Below, in pieces: positions 49,588 to 57,622 of a stretch of DNA of 64,000 nucleotides; positions within the stretch are counted from its first letter, which is position 1, and every line of letters begins with the position of its first letter. The position numbers were made by a program, and so were the translations under genes. Source of the DNA: Sulfitobacter sp043557345 (GTDB taxonomy: Bacteria; Pseudomonadota; Alphaproteobacteria; Rhodobacterales; Rhodobacteraceae). Where the stretch lies: assembly GCF_043557345.1 (NCBI RefSeq), contig NZ_JBIFFV010000002.1:1-64000 (forward strand), read 5' to 3'. The notes below the pieces were generated by a model that saw only the letters and a list, made by a program, of their open reading frames with translations, made no database searches and was not told the origin of the DNA.

Positions 49588-51780
49588 ATGCTCATCCAGG
49601 TATCGAAGAGGCGTCGAAATGGCTCTGTCAGCGCCATGCGCATCGCAGCTGATGGCAGCGTCATACACGTGGCGAATAGCCTCTCTGTTTCGCTGCCAGA
49701 AGCCTGCAAGGATGCTGCCAAGGTTGGTTCCTTGTGGGAAGTCGACGGGCCGACGGCACAGACAACGTTCACGGCCGGCGGATACACAATCATCGAGGAT
49801 CATCTCGAAGCCCATACAGCTCGGTTCGTAAAGCCAAACACTCGCTTGCTGGAAACGTGGCTCCAGAGAAACGTGAAGGGCATTGGGGAGGTCAAGGCTG
49901 GTCGCCTGGCCCGCAATCCTCGCTTGATCGAGATCATCGAGGAACGGGACATTAGCTCGCTTTTGGAGGCTGGGGTTCCGAGTCGGTCCATCGGCCCACT
50001 GCTACTGGAATTCCCAAGCGATGCCTACATGGCAGCTATCAACTGGCTTGCTGATCACCATCTGCCGGTAAAGCTGGCTGAAACGCTTTCGGCGGTTTGG
50101 CGTGAGAAAACCATCGCGATGTTGAAGGAGAACCCGTTTCGGCTGCTGAACTTCGACGTCCCATTCGAGCTGTGCTGCAAGATTGCAAAGGGGTTGGGCT
50201 TTGCCTCGGATCACCCGAAATACCAAGCTGCGTTGGCAGCTGATCTCATTTCGCAATATTGTCGCGCTACGTCATCGACTTTGATGCTACGGCCTGCGTT
50301 CGAGAAGAAATGCAGAGAGATGGGTGTCGACTTCAATGTCGTCCTGCGGCACGCGATGGAACAGGAACTCATCGGCTATATCCGTGGCGAGGACGGCTTT
50401 CAACTTGAAGGGGAATTTCTGCTTGAGGCCCTTACGGGGCAGAGGCTGCGTGATGCAATCCTTCGACCGCCGGGCGCGGGCAGCAGCGCGGCGGATTGGG
50501 AGTGCAATCTAACCGTTGAGGCGGTTAAGGAGCGATTGCGCGAATTTGAGCAGACCATTCAATTCAGGCTCACGGATGAGCAAAGGCGTGCGGTGTTGCT
50601 TGCGTCAAGTATGAACGTGTTCGCGCTATCGGGCGGAGCAGGGACGGGCAAGACGACAATCCTTCAGGCTATCGTGACGGTGTTGGAGAGGGTCTCCTTT
50701 GGTGTTGATATCTTCCAGGTCGCGTTGTCAGGGCGGGCTGCACAAAGGATGGTTGAAGCCACTGGTAGACCTGCTTCGACAATTGCTAAGTTCTGTGCGG
50801 ACATGGCAAGGAAGAAGCAGGACCAGCGTCCCGACCATTGCATCGTTGTGATCGATGAAGCCAGTATGGTCGATCTATATTCCATGCACGCCCTTCTGCT
50901 ACACCTACCTGCTGCCACGCGTTTTATCTTCGTAGGTGACGTGGACCAATTGCCGCCCGTCGGGGGCGGCCTGTTGTTTCATAACATTATGAAATCGACC
51001 TTCCCGGCCGTCGAACTAACTGAGGTGAAACGCCAAGGAGCCGAGAGCGGAATTCATCGGTTTGCAACGGCGGTGAGGCATCAACACGGGTGCATAGCTT
51101 TGCCTGACTATCAGGAGGGAGTGGAAATTGATTGCGCTGTCCTACGACGCGTCGACCCAGATGAAATTGGTCAGTTGTTCCAGGTTCACGGGGGGGCTGA
51201 ACGGTGCGCAATTCTAACCTCGATGCAAGCTGGCGAAGCTGGTGTCGGAAACCTGAACATGGGCATGCAACGCCGGCTGGGCTTCAACCGTCCTGTAGTT
51301 CGTCTAGTCCATGAGGACGGCGTCTATGACTACGTAAATTTCACAGGCAGCAAGTTCTACCTGAACGATCCAATCCTCATAACAAAGAACGACTACGACA
51401 TTGGCGTTAGAAATGGCGATCTCGGCACCATCGTGGAGATCTTCGATGAACAAACCGAGGACGGGCACCTTGGCTGCGTTAAGATCGGCGGCCGGATGTT
51501 CGATCTAAATGCAGACCTGTTGGACAAGATGAGCCTCGGTTACGCTATGACCATCCATAAGGCGCAGGGGTCGCAGTGGGAGAACGTAATCCTCGTCTTG
51601 AACAGAAGGGCAACGCACATGCTGGATAAGACGCTGCTCTACACGGGCGCGACACGCGCACAGAAGAAACTAATTGTTTGCAGTGAGGATATGGGCCTGG
51701 TCCAGCAAGCGGTGGATCGAGGCTCAATCGCCCTCCAGCGAAAGACTAACCTTTTACAGCACCTGGACGCGGACTTCTAA
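49588..51780 (+). CDS. RecD2-like SF1B DNA helicase
   Basis: A 730-residue helicase. An N-terminal OB-like region and helix-hairpin-helix-like segment (WLQRNVKGIGEVKAGRLARN, 91-110) precede Walker A GGAGTGKTT (349-357), Walker B with D423-E424 (VIDEASM), the motif-III region VGDVDQLPPVG, and the C-terminal motifs SLGYAMTIHKAQGSQW and LLYTGATRAQKKL. This order is that of RecD2 (5'-3' helicases acting without RecBC). It lies between the recombinase operon and the carried rarA. It may help replicate or resolve element intermediates, or be part of a defence function; no nuclease domain is seen. Confidence 0.88.
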   Translation: MLIQVSKRRRNGSVSAMRIAADGSVIHVANSLSVSLPEACKDAAKVGSLWEVDGPTAQTTFTAGGYTIIEDHLEAHTARFVKPNTRLLETWLQRNVKGIGEVKAGRLARNPRLIEIIEERDISSLLEAGVPSRSIGPLLLEFPSDAYMAAINWLADHHLPVKLAETLSAVWREKTIAMLKENPFRLLNFDVPFELCCKIAKGLGFASDHPKYQAALAADLISQYCRATSSTLMLRPAFEKKCREMGVDFNVVLRHAMEQELIGYIRGEDGFQLEGEFLLEALTGQRLRDAILRPPGAGSSAADWECNLTVEAVKERLREFEQTIQFRLTDEQRRAVLLASSMNVFALSGGAGTGKTTILQAIVTVLERVSFGVDIFQVALSGRAAQRMVEATGRPASTIAKFCADMARKKQDQRPDHCIVVIDEASMVDLYSMHALLLHLPAATRFIFVGDVDQLPPVGGGLLFHNIMKSTFPAVELTEVKRQGAESGIHRFATAVRHQHGCIALPDYQEGVEIDCAVLRRVDPDEIGQLFQVHGGAERCAILTSMQAGEAGVGNLNMGMQRRLGFNRPVVRLVHEDGVYDYVNFTGSKFYLNDPILITKNDYDIGVRNGDLGTIVEIFDEQTEDGHLGCVKIGGRMFDLNADLLDKMSLGYAMTIHKAQGSQWENVILVLNRRATHMLDKTLLYTGATRAQKKLIVCSEDMGLVQQAVDRGSIALQRKTNLLQHLDADF

Positions 51781-51866
51781 GGTGGCCCGAATTCGATGCA
51801 CGTTTGTCGCGAACCTCGAACGAAGACCTGATGTGCCTTTGATTGGGGAAATGAATGGAGCGACGA

Positions 51867-53195
51867 ATGAACCTGTTTGAGCAACAAGACGATGCGACTG
51901 AGCCTGAAACAGGAAAGGCTAAGACCCGCCCCTTGGCTGACCTACTGAGGCCTCAAGCCATCGAGGAAGTTATCGGTCAAGACAAGCTACTGGCCGGCGA
52001 TGGTCCGCTGGGCTCCATGTTGGCAGCAGGGAAAATCTCGTCTCTAATCCTGTGGGGGCCGACCGGCGTCGGGAAGACCACTATTGGCAGGCTGCTGGCT
52101 ATGAAAACGGATTTTCATTTCGAGCAGATCAGTGCAATATTCAGTGGCGTCGCGGACCTTAAGAGGGCTTTCCAGGCGGCGCGCGGCCGCCACCGCAGGG
52201 GGCAGGGAACACTCCTTTTCATTGACGAGATCCACCGTTTCAACAAGACCCAGCTTGACGCCTTGCTGCCAGTGATGGAAGACGGGACGGTTACCGTATG
52301 CGGAGCAACGACAGAGAACCCATCATTCTCTGTGAACAGGGCTGTGCTTAGCCGGTGTCAGGTGATGGTCTTGGAGCGCCTTGACGAACGAGCGCTATCC
52401 GCCATAATTGCACGCACTGAGAGGGTTCTTGATAGCCCCCTGCCTTTGGACGACGAAGCGAAGGAGCTCCTTTGTGCCATGGCGGATGGTGATGGGCGAG
52501 CTCTTCTGAATTTGGTCGAGAGCACGCTCACTTGGCCCCGGGACCATATCTATTCTGCAAAGGAAGTGGCCAATCGCTTGACACAGCGCGCGGCGCAGTA
52601 TGATCGCGCGTCAGATGGTCACTACTCGATCGCAAGTGCCATCCAGAAATCGATAAGGGGTTCTGACCCCGAGGCCGCAATTTACTGGGTCCATAGAGCG
52701 CTTGAGGGCGGCGAAGATCCTCGTTTTATCCTGCGGCGGCTGACAATGATCGCATGGGAGGACGTAGGGTTGGCAGATCCGGAGGCATCCCGTATCTGTC
52801 TGAGCGCGTGGGACACTTTCGAAAAGCTTGGCAGTCCCGAAGGCGATCTGGCTGTATCTCAGGCCGCAATTTACTTGGCCTTGGCCCCGAAATCGAATGC
52901 CGGCTATTTGGCACACAAAGCCGCGCGCGCTGATGCGAAAATATCCGGTTCCGCACCTCCCCCCATGCACATCGTGAATGCGCCCACAGCAATGATGAAG
53001 AATCTTGGATACGGCGAAGGGTATCAATATGATCACGATGCTCCCGACGGTTTCTCTGGTCAGGTTTTCTTTCCTGATGGGATGGCAAGGCCCCAGCATT
53101 ATCTGCCTGTTGAACGCGGGTTCGAGCGAGAACTATCAAAAAGGGTTCGCTACTTCGAAAAGCTTCGGAAAGTCCGCAACTCCGAAGGCGGGTAA
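51867..53195 (+). CDS. rarA: RarA/MgsA replication-associated ATPase, complete island-borne copy
   Basis: A full-length 442-residue RarA. Walker A GPTGVGKTT is near 64-72, Walker B LLFIDEIHRF, sensor ATTENPSF, then the complete C-terminal region (KSIRGSDPEAAIYW; EDVGLADPEA; YLALAPKSNAGY; FPDGMARPQHYLP). It is clearly homologous to the truncated copy at 42180 but differs at a large share of residues and has a different codon use, so it is a divergent import, not a duplication. At the site where the native copy is cut it reads GHYSIAS instead of SHYNLIS. The start was set at ATG 51867 (GGAG 6 nt upstream); an in-frame ATG at 51855 is possible. It probably restores RarA function. Confidence 0.93.
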   Translation: MNLFEQQDDATEPETGKAKTRPLADLLRPQAIEEVIGQDKLLAGDGPLGSMLAAGKISSLILWGPTGVGKTTIGRLLAMKTDFHFEQISAIFSGVADLKRAFQAARGRHRRGQGTLLFIDEIHRFNKTQLDALLPVMEDGTVTVCGATTENPSFSVNRAVLSRCQVMVLERLDERALSAIIARTERVLDSPLPLDDEAKELLCAMADGDGRALLNLVESTLTWPRDHIYSAKEVANRLTQRAAQYDRASDGHYSIASAIQKSIRGSDPEAAIYWVHRALEGGEDPRFILRRLTMIAWEDVGLADPEASRICLSAWDTFEKLGSPEGDLAVSQAAIYLALAPKSNAGYLAHKAARADAKISGSAPPPMHIVNAPTAMMKNLGYGEGYQYDHDAPDGFSGQVFFPDGMARPQHYLPVERGFERELSKRVRYFEKLRKVRNSEGG

Positions 53196-53230
53196 GAACT
53201 AGTAGGTGCGCCCCGCCGATCATTTCGCAG

Positions 53231-53290
53231 CAATGAGGGCCGACCGCTCTCATCATTAAGGGCCGTAGGTTGGCCCTCATTGTTTGTTGC
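53231..53290 (+). terminator. Inverted repeat after island rarA, probable terminator
   Basis: CAATGAGGGCC (53231-53241) and GGCCCTCATTG (53272-53282) form a perfect 11-bp stem with a 30-nt loop, followed by TTTGTTG. It could end the island's recombinase-to-rarA transcript. Confidence 0.55.
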
Positions 53291-53332
53291 GACCGGGCTA
53301 TCGCCTGATAGACTTTTTACCTTCCGCGGTAG

Positions 53333-53587
53333 AAAAGGCGCTGGTACCAAATACTCGCACAGGAGGCTGTATATCTGCATGAATTGCAGGACGGGTTTCA
53401 AGCCAAGCGCTTAATCAAAGACTGGGTCGGGTTTTACAACTCCGAGGTGTCACACACGGCTCTCGACAAACAATCCTCTGACGACGCATTCGTTGAAGCA
53501 GAGCGGACCCAGAGGGCGGCATGAAACCAACCAAATTACATCTTAGCTGAGCCACAAAGCTGTCCTAAAAAACAGGACCATTTCAGG
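53333..53587 (+). mobile_element. IS3-family remnant (transposase C-terminus and right end)
   Basis: In frame from 53333 to the TGA at 53522-53524 the DNA encodes the C-terminus of an IS3-type OrfB transposase: EAVYLHELQDGFQAKRLIKD, then WVGFYNSE and HTALDKQSSDDAF. These match the end of the DDE integrase core, with the catalytic Glu region upstream missing. A stop codon lies directly before it. About 60 bp after the stop, TGTCCTAAAAAACAGGACCA looks like the insertion sequence end. The 5' four-fifths are absent, so it cannot move. Confidence 0.8.
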
Positions 53588-53936
53588 GGCACGAGAGAGG
53601 GGCGATATCGAGGTGAGCTTCACCGATACCTCGGGCTGATGTTCGCAGAAGCGCATCGGTGAAACACATGACGGAGCGAAACTCATCACTGGCAGGGGCG
53701 GCGCAGGTGAAAGCGATGCCCGCAGCTTACCCGACGGCCACTTCGGACGTAGGGTCGATTTTCTGACGGGGTGGCGTTCGGTCTTTTAACGCTGTCTGAA
53801 AGCAGTTTGTGGGGCCTTATCGTGGAGGCATTTCACTCGCCCCACCGACTTGGCCGGATGGTCCGCCACTCTTCATTCTTGTGCGCATGAGTGCGCTCCA
53901 TACCGTTTGCTCTGGCAAACGATGCCGGTGACATTG
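53588..53936. other. Region without recognisable genes
   Basis: About 350 bp between the IS remnant and the CDF gene. Short reading frames exist on both strands, but none has a start signal or family resemblance. A 13-bp inverted repeat-like stretch, CGAGGTGAGCTTCACC, is near 53609. It may be more IS debris. Confidence 0.4.
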
Positions 53937-54902
53937 TCACTGTCTTTCAGTATCTTTGTTGTCTTCGTGGTCGGGTTTCTTCTCTACGTCGCCGTGGCCG
54001 AAGAGTTGGACGTTCTGGTGCGCGTGGTGGATGTTCTCGAACTCAAAGCTGGAATGCATTATGCTGAACTCCGCACTCAGCCGTTCTTTGATTTCCGCCT
54101 TGACCGGTTCGATGCGGCTCCAGCCCGCCTCTGTCAGCACCACGTGACAGTCGAGCGCTGCTTCGTGTTCCTGCATTTGCCAGAGATGAACGTGATGCAC
54201 GTCCTCGACACCATCCACCTCGGTCATCGCCCGGACCACTGCACGGCTATCCATGTCGGGGGGGCTGCCGAGCATCAACGTACGGATCGGCTTTCCGATT
54301 TCGGTCAGGGCGAGGTAGAGAATGTAGAGGGCAATGGCAATCGTGATCGCCGGATCGACCCAAGTCACGTCGTAGAGAATGATCAGCGTCCCCCCGATGA
54401 TCACCGCTACTGAGGCCAGTGCGTCGGATAGATTGTGTAGGAAGAGCGCGCGGATGTTCACGCTGCCTTTCTGCATCGACCAGGTGAGCCATGCGGTCAA
54501 GCTGTCTACCGCGAGCGCCACGCAACCGAGGATAACGACGGTCCAGCCAGCGACCTCCGTTGGCTCGATAAAGCGCATCGCGCCCTCGTAAATCAGATAG
54601 ACGCCGACAAGGATTAGGGTGGTGTAGTTGATCAGCGCCGCTACGATCTCGATCCGGCCATAGCCGAAGGTCATGCGTTCATCTGCCGGTCGCCGGGCAA
54701 TCTTGCGCGCGACGAAGGCGATGACTAGCGATGCCATATCAGAGAAATTGTGCAGTGCGTCTGCAATGAGGGCAAGACTGCCAGAAAAGATGCCGCCGAC
54801 GACCTGCGCAACAGTCAGAAGAGCATTGGCCCAAATGGCGACCGATACCCTCCGGTCCCCGGAAGTCGGGTCCATGTGGGCATTACCGTGATCATGCGGC
54901 AT
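53937..54902 (-). CDS. CDF-family metal cation efflux transporter (CzcD/ZitB-like)
   Basis: A 321-residue six-helix cation diffusion facilitator. It has a His-containing start (MPHDHGNAH), the TM2 site H51-NFS-D55 (ALHNFSD) and the TM5 site H156-NLS-D160 (HNLSDALAS). The HD-HD set is typical of Zn/Co-type CDF proteins. The C-terminal cytoplasmic domain (VEDVHHVHLWQM) can bind metal and dimerise. AGAGGAG lies before the ATG. It overlaps the upstream transglutaminase gene by 11 bp, so the two form an operon driven by the MerR-type promoter at 55686-55716. It would export Zn, Cd or a related cation using the proton gradient. Confidence 0.93.
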   Translation of the reverse strand: MPHDHGNAHMDPTSGDRRVSVAIWANALLTVAQVVGGIFSGSLALIADALHNFSDMASLVIAFVARKIARRPADERMTFGYGRIEIVAALINYTTLILVGVYLIYEGAMRFIEPTEVAGWTVVILGCVALAVDSLTAWLTWSMQKGSVNIRALFLHNLSDALASVAVIIGGTLIILYDVTWVDPAITIAIALYILYLALTEIGKPIRTLMLGSPPDMDSRAVVRAMTEVDGVEDVHHVHLWQMQEHEAALDCHVVLTEAGWSRIEPVKAEIKERLSAEFSIMHSSFEFENIHHAHQNVQLFGHGDVEKKPDHEDNKDTERQ

Positions 54903-55656
54903 AATGCGGCTCCTCTTGATTGTGGGCCGTAATCTCTGGCGAGGGGACCAAGCGGCCCGACCGGAGCGCGGCGACACGTGCGTTCATCCAATGGCGAATT
55001 CCGTGTCGGTAGAGCCATCCACGAAGGCGTCCGAATTCCTGCCGATGTTGCCGATAGAATTCATCCGGGGCATCAAATGTTCCGAGGTCGCGCGTGATGC
55101 CAGTGCGTTGGATGTAGGTGTCACCACCGCGCCAGTCGACCGGTGGTGCGCCGAGACAATCTGTCCCGATGCCGTAACCGCAGAACTCTTTGCGTCCGGG
55201 GAAGTGCGCTTGGAGCCGGGTTAGGTAGTCAGTATCCAGAATAAAGCCTTCGAGGTTCACCCAGGTGCCAATAACGCGAACCTCGACCCATGAATGCAGG
55301 ATCTCTACCGGCGCAATCGGGTAGACTGCTTCGGGCACGACGCCACGCTGAAGAGCCTTGTGAATGGTGAAGCCATGCAGCCGGCAAGGGAAACCGAGCG
55401 CGCGCAGAAGCGCCATCAGCAGCGTGGCCTTAGTATTGCACTGGCCATAGCCGTCCATCAGCACGACTGAGGCCGGAATGTTGTCCGCGCGGTTATAGCC
55501 GAAGTGGATCTCATTACGGACGAAATCATATGCTGCGCCGATCCGACCATGTTCGGAAAGCGCCAGCCAGCCACGCTTTTCGATGAGACTACTGATCGGG
55601 CCTCGGCAAAAGTCGAGTAATTCTGTCGGCTGAAGCAAAGTTGTGTCGGCATTCAT
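54892..55656 (-). CDS. Transglutaminase-like cysteine protease-fold protein
   Basis: A 254-residue protein with a transglutaminase core. Candidate catalytic residues are C73 (DGYGQCNTKATLL), H121 (EILHSWVEVRV) and D141 or E136 (NLEGFILD). No signal peptide is visible, so it is probably cytoplasmic. The start at MNADTTLLQ was chosen because GGAG stands 6 nt upstream; two upstream in-frame starts (ATG 4 codons earlier, TTG 10 earlier) lack one, and the TTG would overlap the -10 box. First gene of the operon with the CDF transporter. Its link to metal resistance is by operon only; it may be a protease or amidase. Confidence 0.83.
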   Translation of the reverse strand: MNADTTLLQPTELLDFCRGPISSLIEKRGWLALSEHGRIGAAYDFVRNEIHFGYNRADNIPASVVLMDGYGQCNTKATLLMALLRALGFPCRLHGFTIHKALQRGVVPEAVYPIAPVEILHSWVEVRVIGTWVNLEGFILDTDYLTRLQAHFPGRKEFCGYGIGTDCLGAPPVDWRGGDTYIQRTGITRDLGTFDAPDEFYRQHRQEFGRLRGWLYRHGIRHWMNARVAALRSGRLVPSPEITAHNQEEPHYAA

Positions 55657-55685
55657 TCCCGTCTCCATCGAATCGTGATGAGACA

Positions 55686-55716
55686 AGTGTAATTGCTACA
55701 GTAGATGTAGCTTCAA
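55686..55716 (-). promoter_or_regulatory. MerR-type metal-responsive promoter of the transglutaminase-CDF operon
   Basis: On the minus strand: TTGAAG (-35), a 19-bp spacer, TACACT (-10). The spacer centre is a perfect dyad GCTACA-TCTAC-TGTAGC. A 19-bp spacer with a central dyad is diagnostic of promoters activated by MerR-family regulators (ZntR, CadR, PbrR), which underwind the DNA when metal binds. Transcription would start about 25 nt before the ATG. Confidence 0.85.
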
Positions 55717-56298
55717 GTCGAAAGTTATCCCGTGCGCTGCGCTACTAGGATGATGTTCGCTCCCGCGAGGCACCATCACCAAAAAAGTCGAAATCCATTT
55801 TGAACATCCTGGAGGTTGATCCCTAGGTTAATGCGCTACACGAAGCCAACTACAAGTTCGGACCACCTAAGAACTCGAATTCCGTTCAGGGCGGTTAGCT
55901 CAGTTCATTTGTGTGGAAAAATCTGCTGCGATGGTGAGGTGCCCACATGCCAATGGATAGCGATGACCGTTTCCTTAACTACATCTTAGCTGGGGGCTGC
56001 GGCGTTAGCTGGGGTTTATGGGGCTACTTACATGCCTGTATGCCTGTGAAAACGGATCAGCGCCAATGGCCCGCGTCAGGAAGTGGCTGGCGTTATACAT
56101 TCATAAAAGCCGGCCTTTGACCCTTGGCCGCAAACCGCCTGCTATTGTCCGTTGGCAGAGAATTGAAACGGTGAACTCGTATCATCAGTTGCTAGAAGTA
56201 GCTTTTTTCGTCACAGAAACCGCCCGAGTAGGGGTGTTAACACAAATAAGGGAACGGATTTAGGTTCCAAGAAGCCCGGTTCGATAGAAATATTTCTC
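55717..56298. other. Intergenic region with no confident gene
   Basis: 580 bp. A 57-codon frame at 55947-56120 (starting MPMDSDDRFLNYILAGG) and an overlapping 81-codon frame at 56018-56263 are open but show no family features or good ribosome sites. A tRNA-like fragment, GGGCGGTTAGCTCAGTT (55889-55905), resembles the 5' acceptor and D-arm start of a tRNA but does not continue. I do not call a gene here. Confidence 0.4.
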
Positions 56299-56329
56299 TT
56301 GAACCTACAGCGGCTTTAGGAGTTAGGAC
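56299..56329 (+). promoter_or_regulatory. MerR-type promoter of the first L,D-transpeptidase gene
   Basis: TTGAAC (56299-56304), 19-bp spacer, TAGGAC (56324-56329). The spacer holds CCTACAG-CGG-CTTTAGG, a near-perfect dyad. It leaves a leader of about 110 nt before the ATG at 56448. Confidence 0.8.
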
Positions 56330-56447
56330 CGCAGGCGAAGAACGGCATTCGAGTCAAACAGGCCATACTGCTTCAGGCTTTCCTTACTGAACGGCAGAGT
56401 GGTCTTGTTTAAGCTTAGTTTGCCTACCTAACGTTGAAGGAATAAGA

Positions 56448-57116
56448 ATGATGCTGACAAGACGACATTTTCTCCAGACCAGCGGTGCGCTGTTTTCTAC
56501 TCCAATCGCTGGCCCGCTACTGGCAGCCACCCGGCCCACCAAGGAGGAGAAGGCCGCCTGGGACGCGCAGGTCACACCTCCCGCTTTTGATCCAACTACG
56601 TCAAACCCGTGGGGCCTGCACCCGCGCTTTTTGCCCCAGCGGGTGGACGCTAAGGACGGGCTTGTTCCGGGAGACGTCCACGTCGATGCCGTAGCGCGCT
56701 ACATCTATCACATCGAAGAAGGGGGAACTGCGATGCGTTACGGTGTGGCGATCGCCCGTGGTAACCTGTACGAGCCCGGCACGTATACGATCCAGCGAAA
56801 AGTGGAATGGCCAAACTGGACGCCGACCCAAAACATGATCGCACGCGATCCCGAGCTCTATGGCCCGGTTGCCGACGGTGTTGACCCTGGCCCAGAAAAC
56901 CCTCTTGGCTCGCGGGCGCTTTACCTTTTTGAAGGCAACCGAGACACCTATCTACGCATTCACGGGACGCCCGAACCAAGAAGCATCGGCGGGCGCGCGA
57001 GTTCGGGGTGTGTCCGCATGGTCATGGCACATATCAACCATCTATACCCGAACGTCAAAACTGGTTCGACGGCGTTCCTGTATTCGGCAGAAGAAAGCGT
57101 GACCCCGCGAACGTGA
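56448..57116 (+). CDS. Periplasmic L,D-transpeptidase (YkuD domain)
   Basis: A 222-residue exported protein. Its N-terminus MMLTRRHFLQTSGALFS is a twin-arginine-type signal. The YkuD active site is H172 with C188 and R190 (HGTPEPRSIGG, then RASSGCVRM). L,D-transpeptidases make 3-3 peptidoglycan cross-links, attach proteins to the wall, or exchange terminal residues; which applies here is unknown. AAGGA lies 6 nt before the ATG. It has its own MerR-type promoter, which places a wall enzyme in a metal-induced regulon. Confidence 0.92.
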   Translation: MMLTRRHFLQTSGALFSTPIAGPLLAATRPTKEEKAAWDAQVTPPAFDPTTSNPWGLHPRFLPQRVDAKDGLVPGDVHVDAVARYIYHIEEGGTAMRYGVAIARGNLYEPGTYTIQRKVEWPNWTPTQNMIARDPELYGPVADGVDPGPENPLGSRALYLFEGNRDTYLRIHGTPEPRSIGGRASSGCVRMVMAHINHLYPNVKTGSTAFLYSAEESVTPRT

Positions 57117-57149
57117 TCTACGCCCAACCAGTCTGCACTGGTCAATTAG

Positions 57150-57422
57150 TCACGCCGAGCGCGTGGCGCAGATCGGGTTGCCACCTATTGAGCGGAGCGG
57201 CACCAGTGTCGTTTCTACTGGACCGCTGTGCTCATACCAGTAGCATCCATCCTCGGAACGAAGCCGAGCTGTTGTGAGGTCCTGACCAGGTGCAGCTAGG
57301 TTAACGATTTGTTCGGGAAGGTTTCCAACCGCGTCTACCGGCGCGCGGGAGTTAGCCATTGGTGCGGCACATCCGCTTGCGAGCAGCAGGGCCGCTCCAA
57401 TCATCATATGTCGTGTTTGCAT
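57150..57422 (-). CDS. Small lipoprotein, hypothetical
   Basis: A 90-residue protein with a lipoprotein signal peptide: basic start MQTRHMMIGAALLL and lipobox LASGC with the lipidated Cys at residue 18. The mature part is short and contains two further Cys residues (DGCYWY and NPICATR) that could form a disulfide. It is encoded between the first L,D-transpeptidase and the P-type ATPase, on the opposite strand. Function unknown; a periplasmic metal-binding or wall-associated role is possible from context. No MerR-type box was seen upstream of it. Confidence 0.7.
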   Translation of the reverse strand: MQTRHMMIGAALLLASGCAAPMANSRAPVDAVGNLPEQIVNLAAPGQDLTTARLRSEDGCYWYEHSGPVETTLVPLRSIGGNPICATRSA

Positions 57423-57558
57423 TCAGTCCTCTGACCTGTCCTAATTTGGTTTTCACCAACAATCTTGCATACCGGGCACAGGTCCACAAGAACCACCCTG
57501 GGGCGGTCGGAGCGCGGCATCTTCAAAAGAGTTCATAAAAAGAAACGCAATTTTTCTA

Positions 57559-57589
57559 TTGAACCTCTAGTAACTGTAGGGGCTATGTC
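57559..57589 (+). promoter_or_regulatory. MerR-type promoter of the P1B ATPase gene
   Basis: TTGAAC (57559-57564), 19-bp spacer, TATGTC (57584-57589). The spacer dyad CCTCTAG-TAA-CTGTAGG is close to the operators of CadR/PbrR-type regulators. It is preceded by an AT-rich run (TTTTTCTA) similar to the one before the transpeptidase promoter. Confidence 0.85.
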
Positions 57590-57622
57590 AGAGTTGAATC
57601 AATCTAATCCTAGGGTCAATCT

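Larger units (their letters stand above)
42938..53195 (+). mobile_element. GInt-like genomic island inserted in rarA (left end mapped, right end not seen)
   Basis: Starting exactly where rarA homology ends, DNA becomes visibly AT-richer and encodes seven co-directional, mostly overlapping genes: three tyrosine recombinases (387, 749, 669 residues), two coiled-coil proteins (221, 144), a RecD2-like helicase (730) and a full rarA (442). The operon of three different large recombinases plus a small fourth protein is the hallmark of GInt islands (ginABCD) described in Pseudomonas and others; that match is from gene layout, not a search. The end given here is the end of the carried rarA. True right end is unknown, and accessory genes up to 64 kb may be cargo. 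Confidence 0.75.

Noticed and set aside
42180..53195. Two rarA genes as an assembly duplication
   Set aside because: The two proteins differ at many positions and in codon use, and one ends in unrelated AT-rich DNA, so this is not a duplicated assembly segment.
53850..54413. 187-codon plus-strand frame over the CDF gene
   Set aside because: It lies antisense to a well-supported transporter gene and has a His-rich but unstructured composition typical of antisense translation.
53538..55992. 12-bp direct repeat ACATCTTAGCTG (53538-53549 and 55981-55992) as attachment sites
   Set aside because: Too short, one copy lies in the IS3 remnant's end, and neither lies at a rarA junction; chance or IS debris is likelier.
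55947..56263. Two short open frames upstream of the first L,D-transpeptidase
   Set aside because: They overlap each other in different frames, lack ribosome sites and family features, and lie in DNA containing other remnants.
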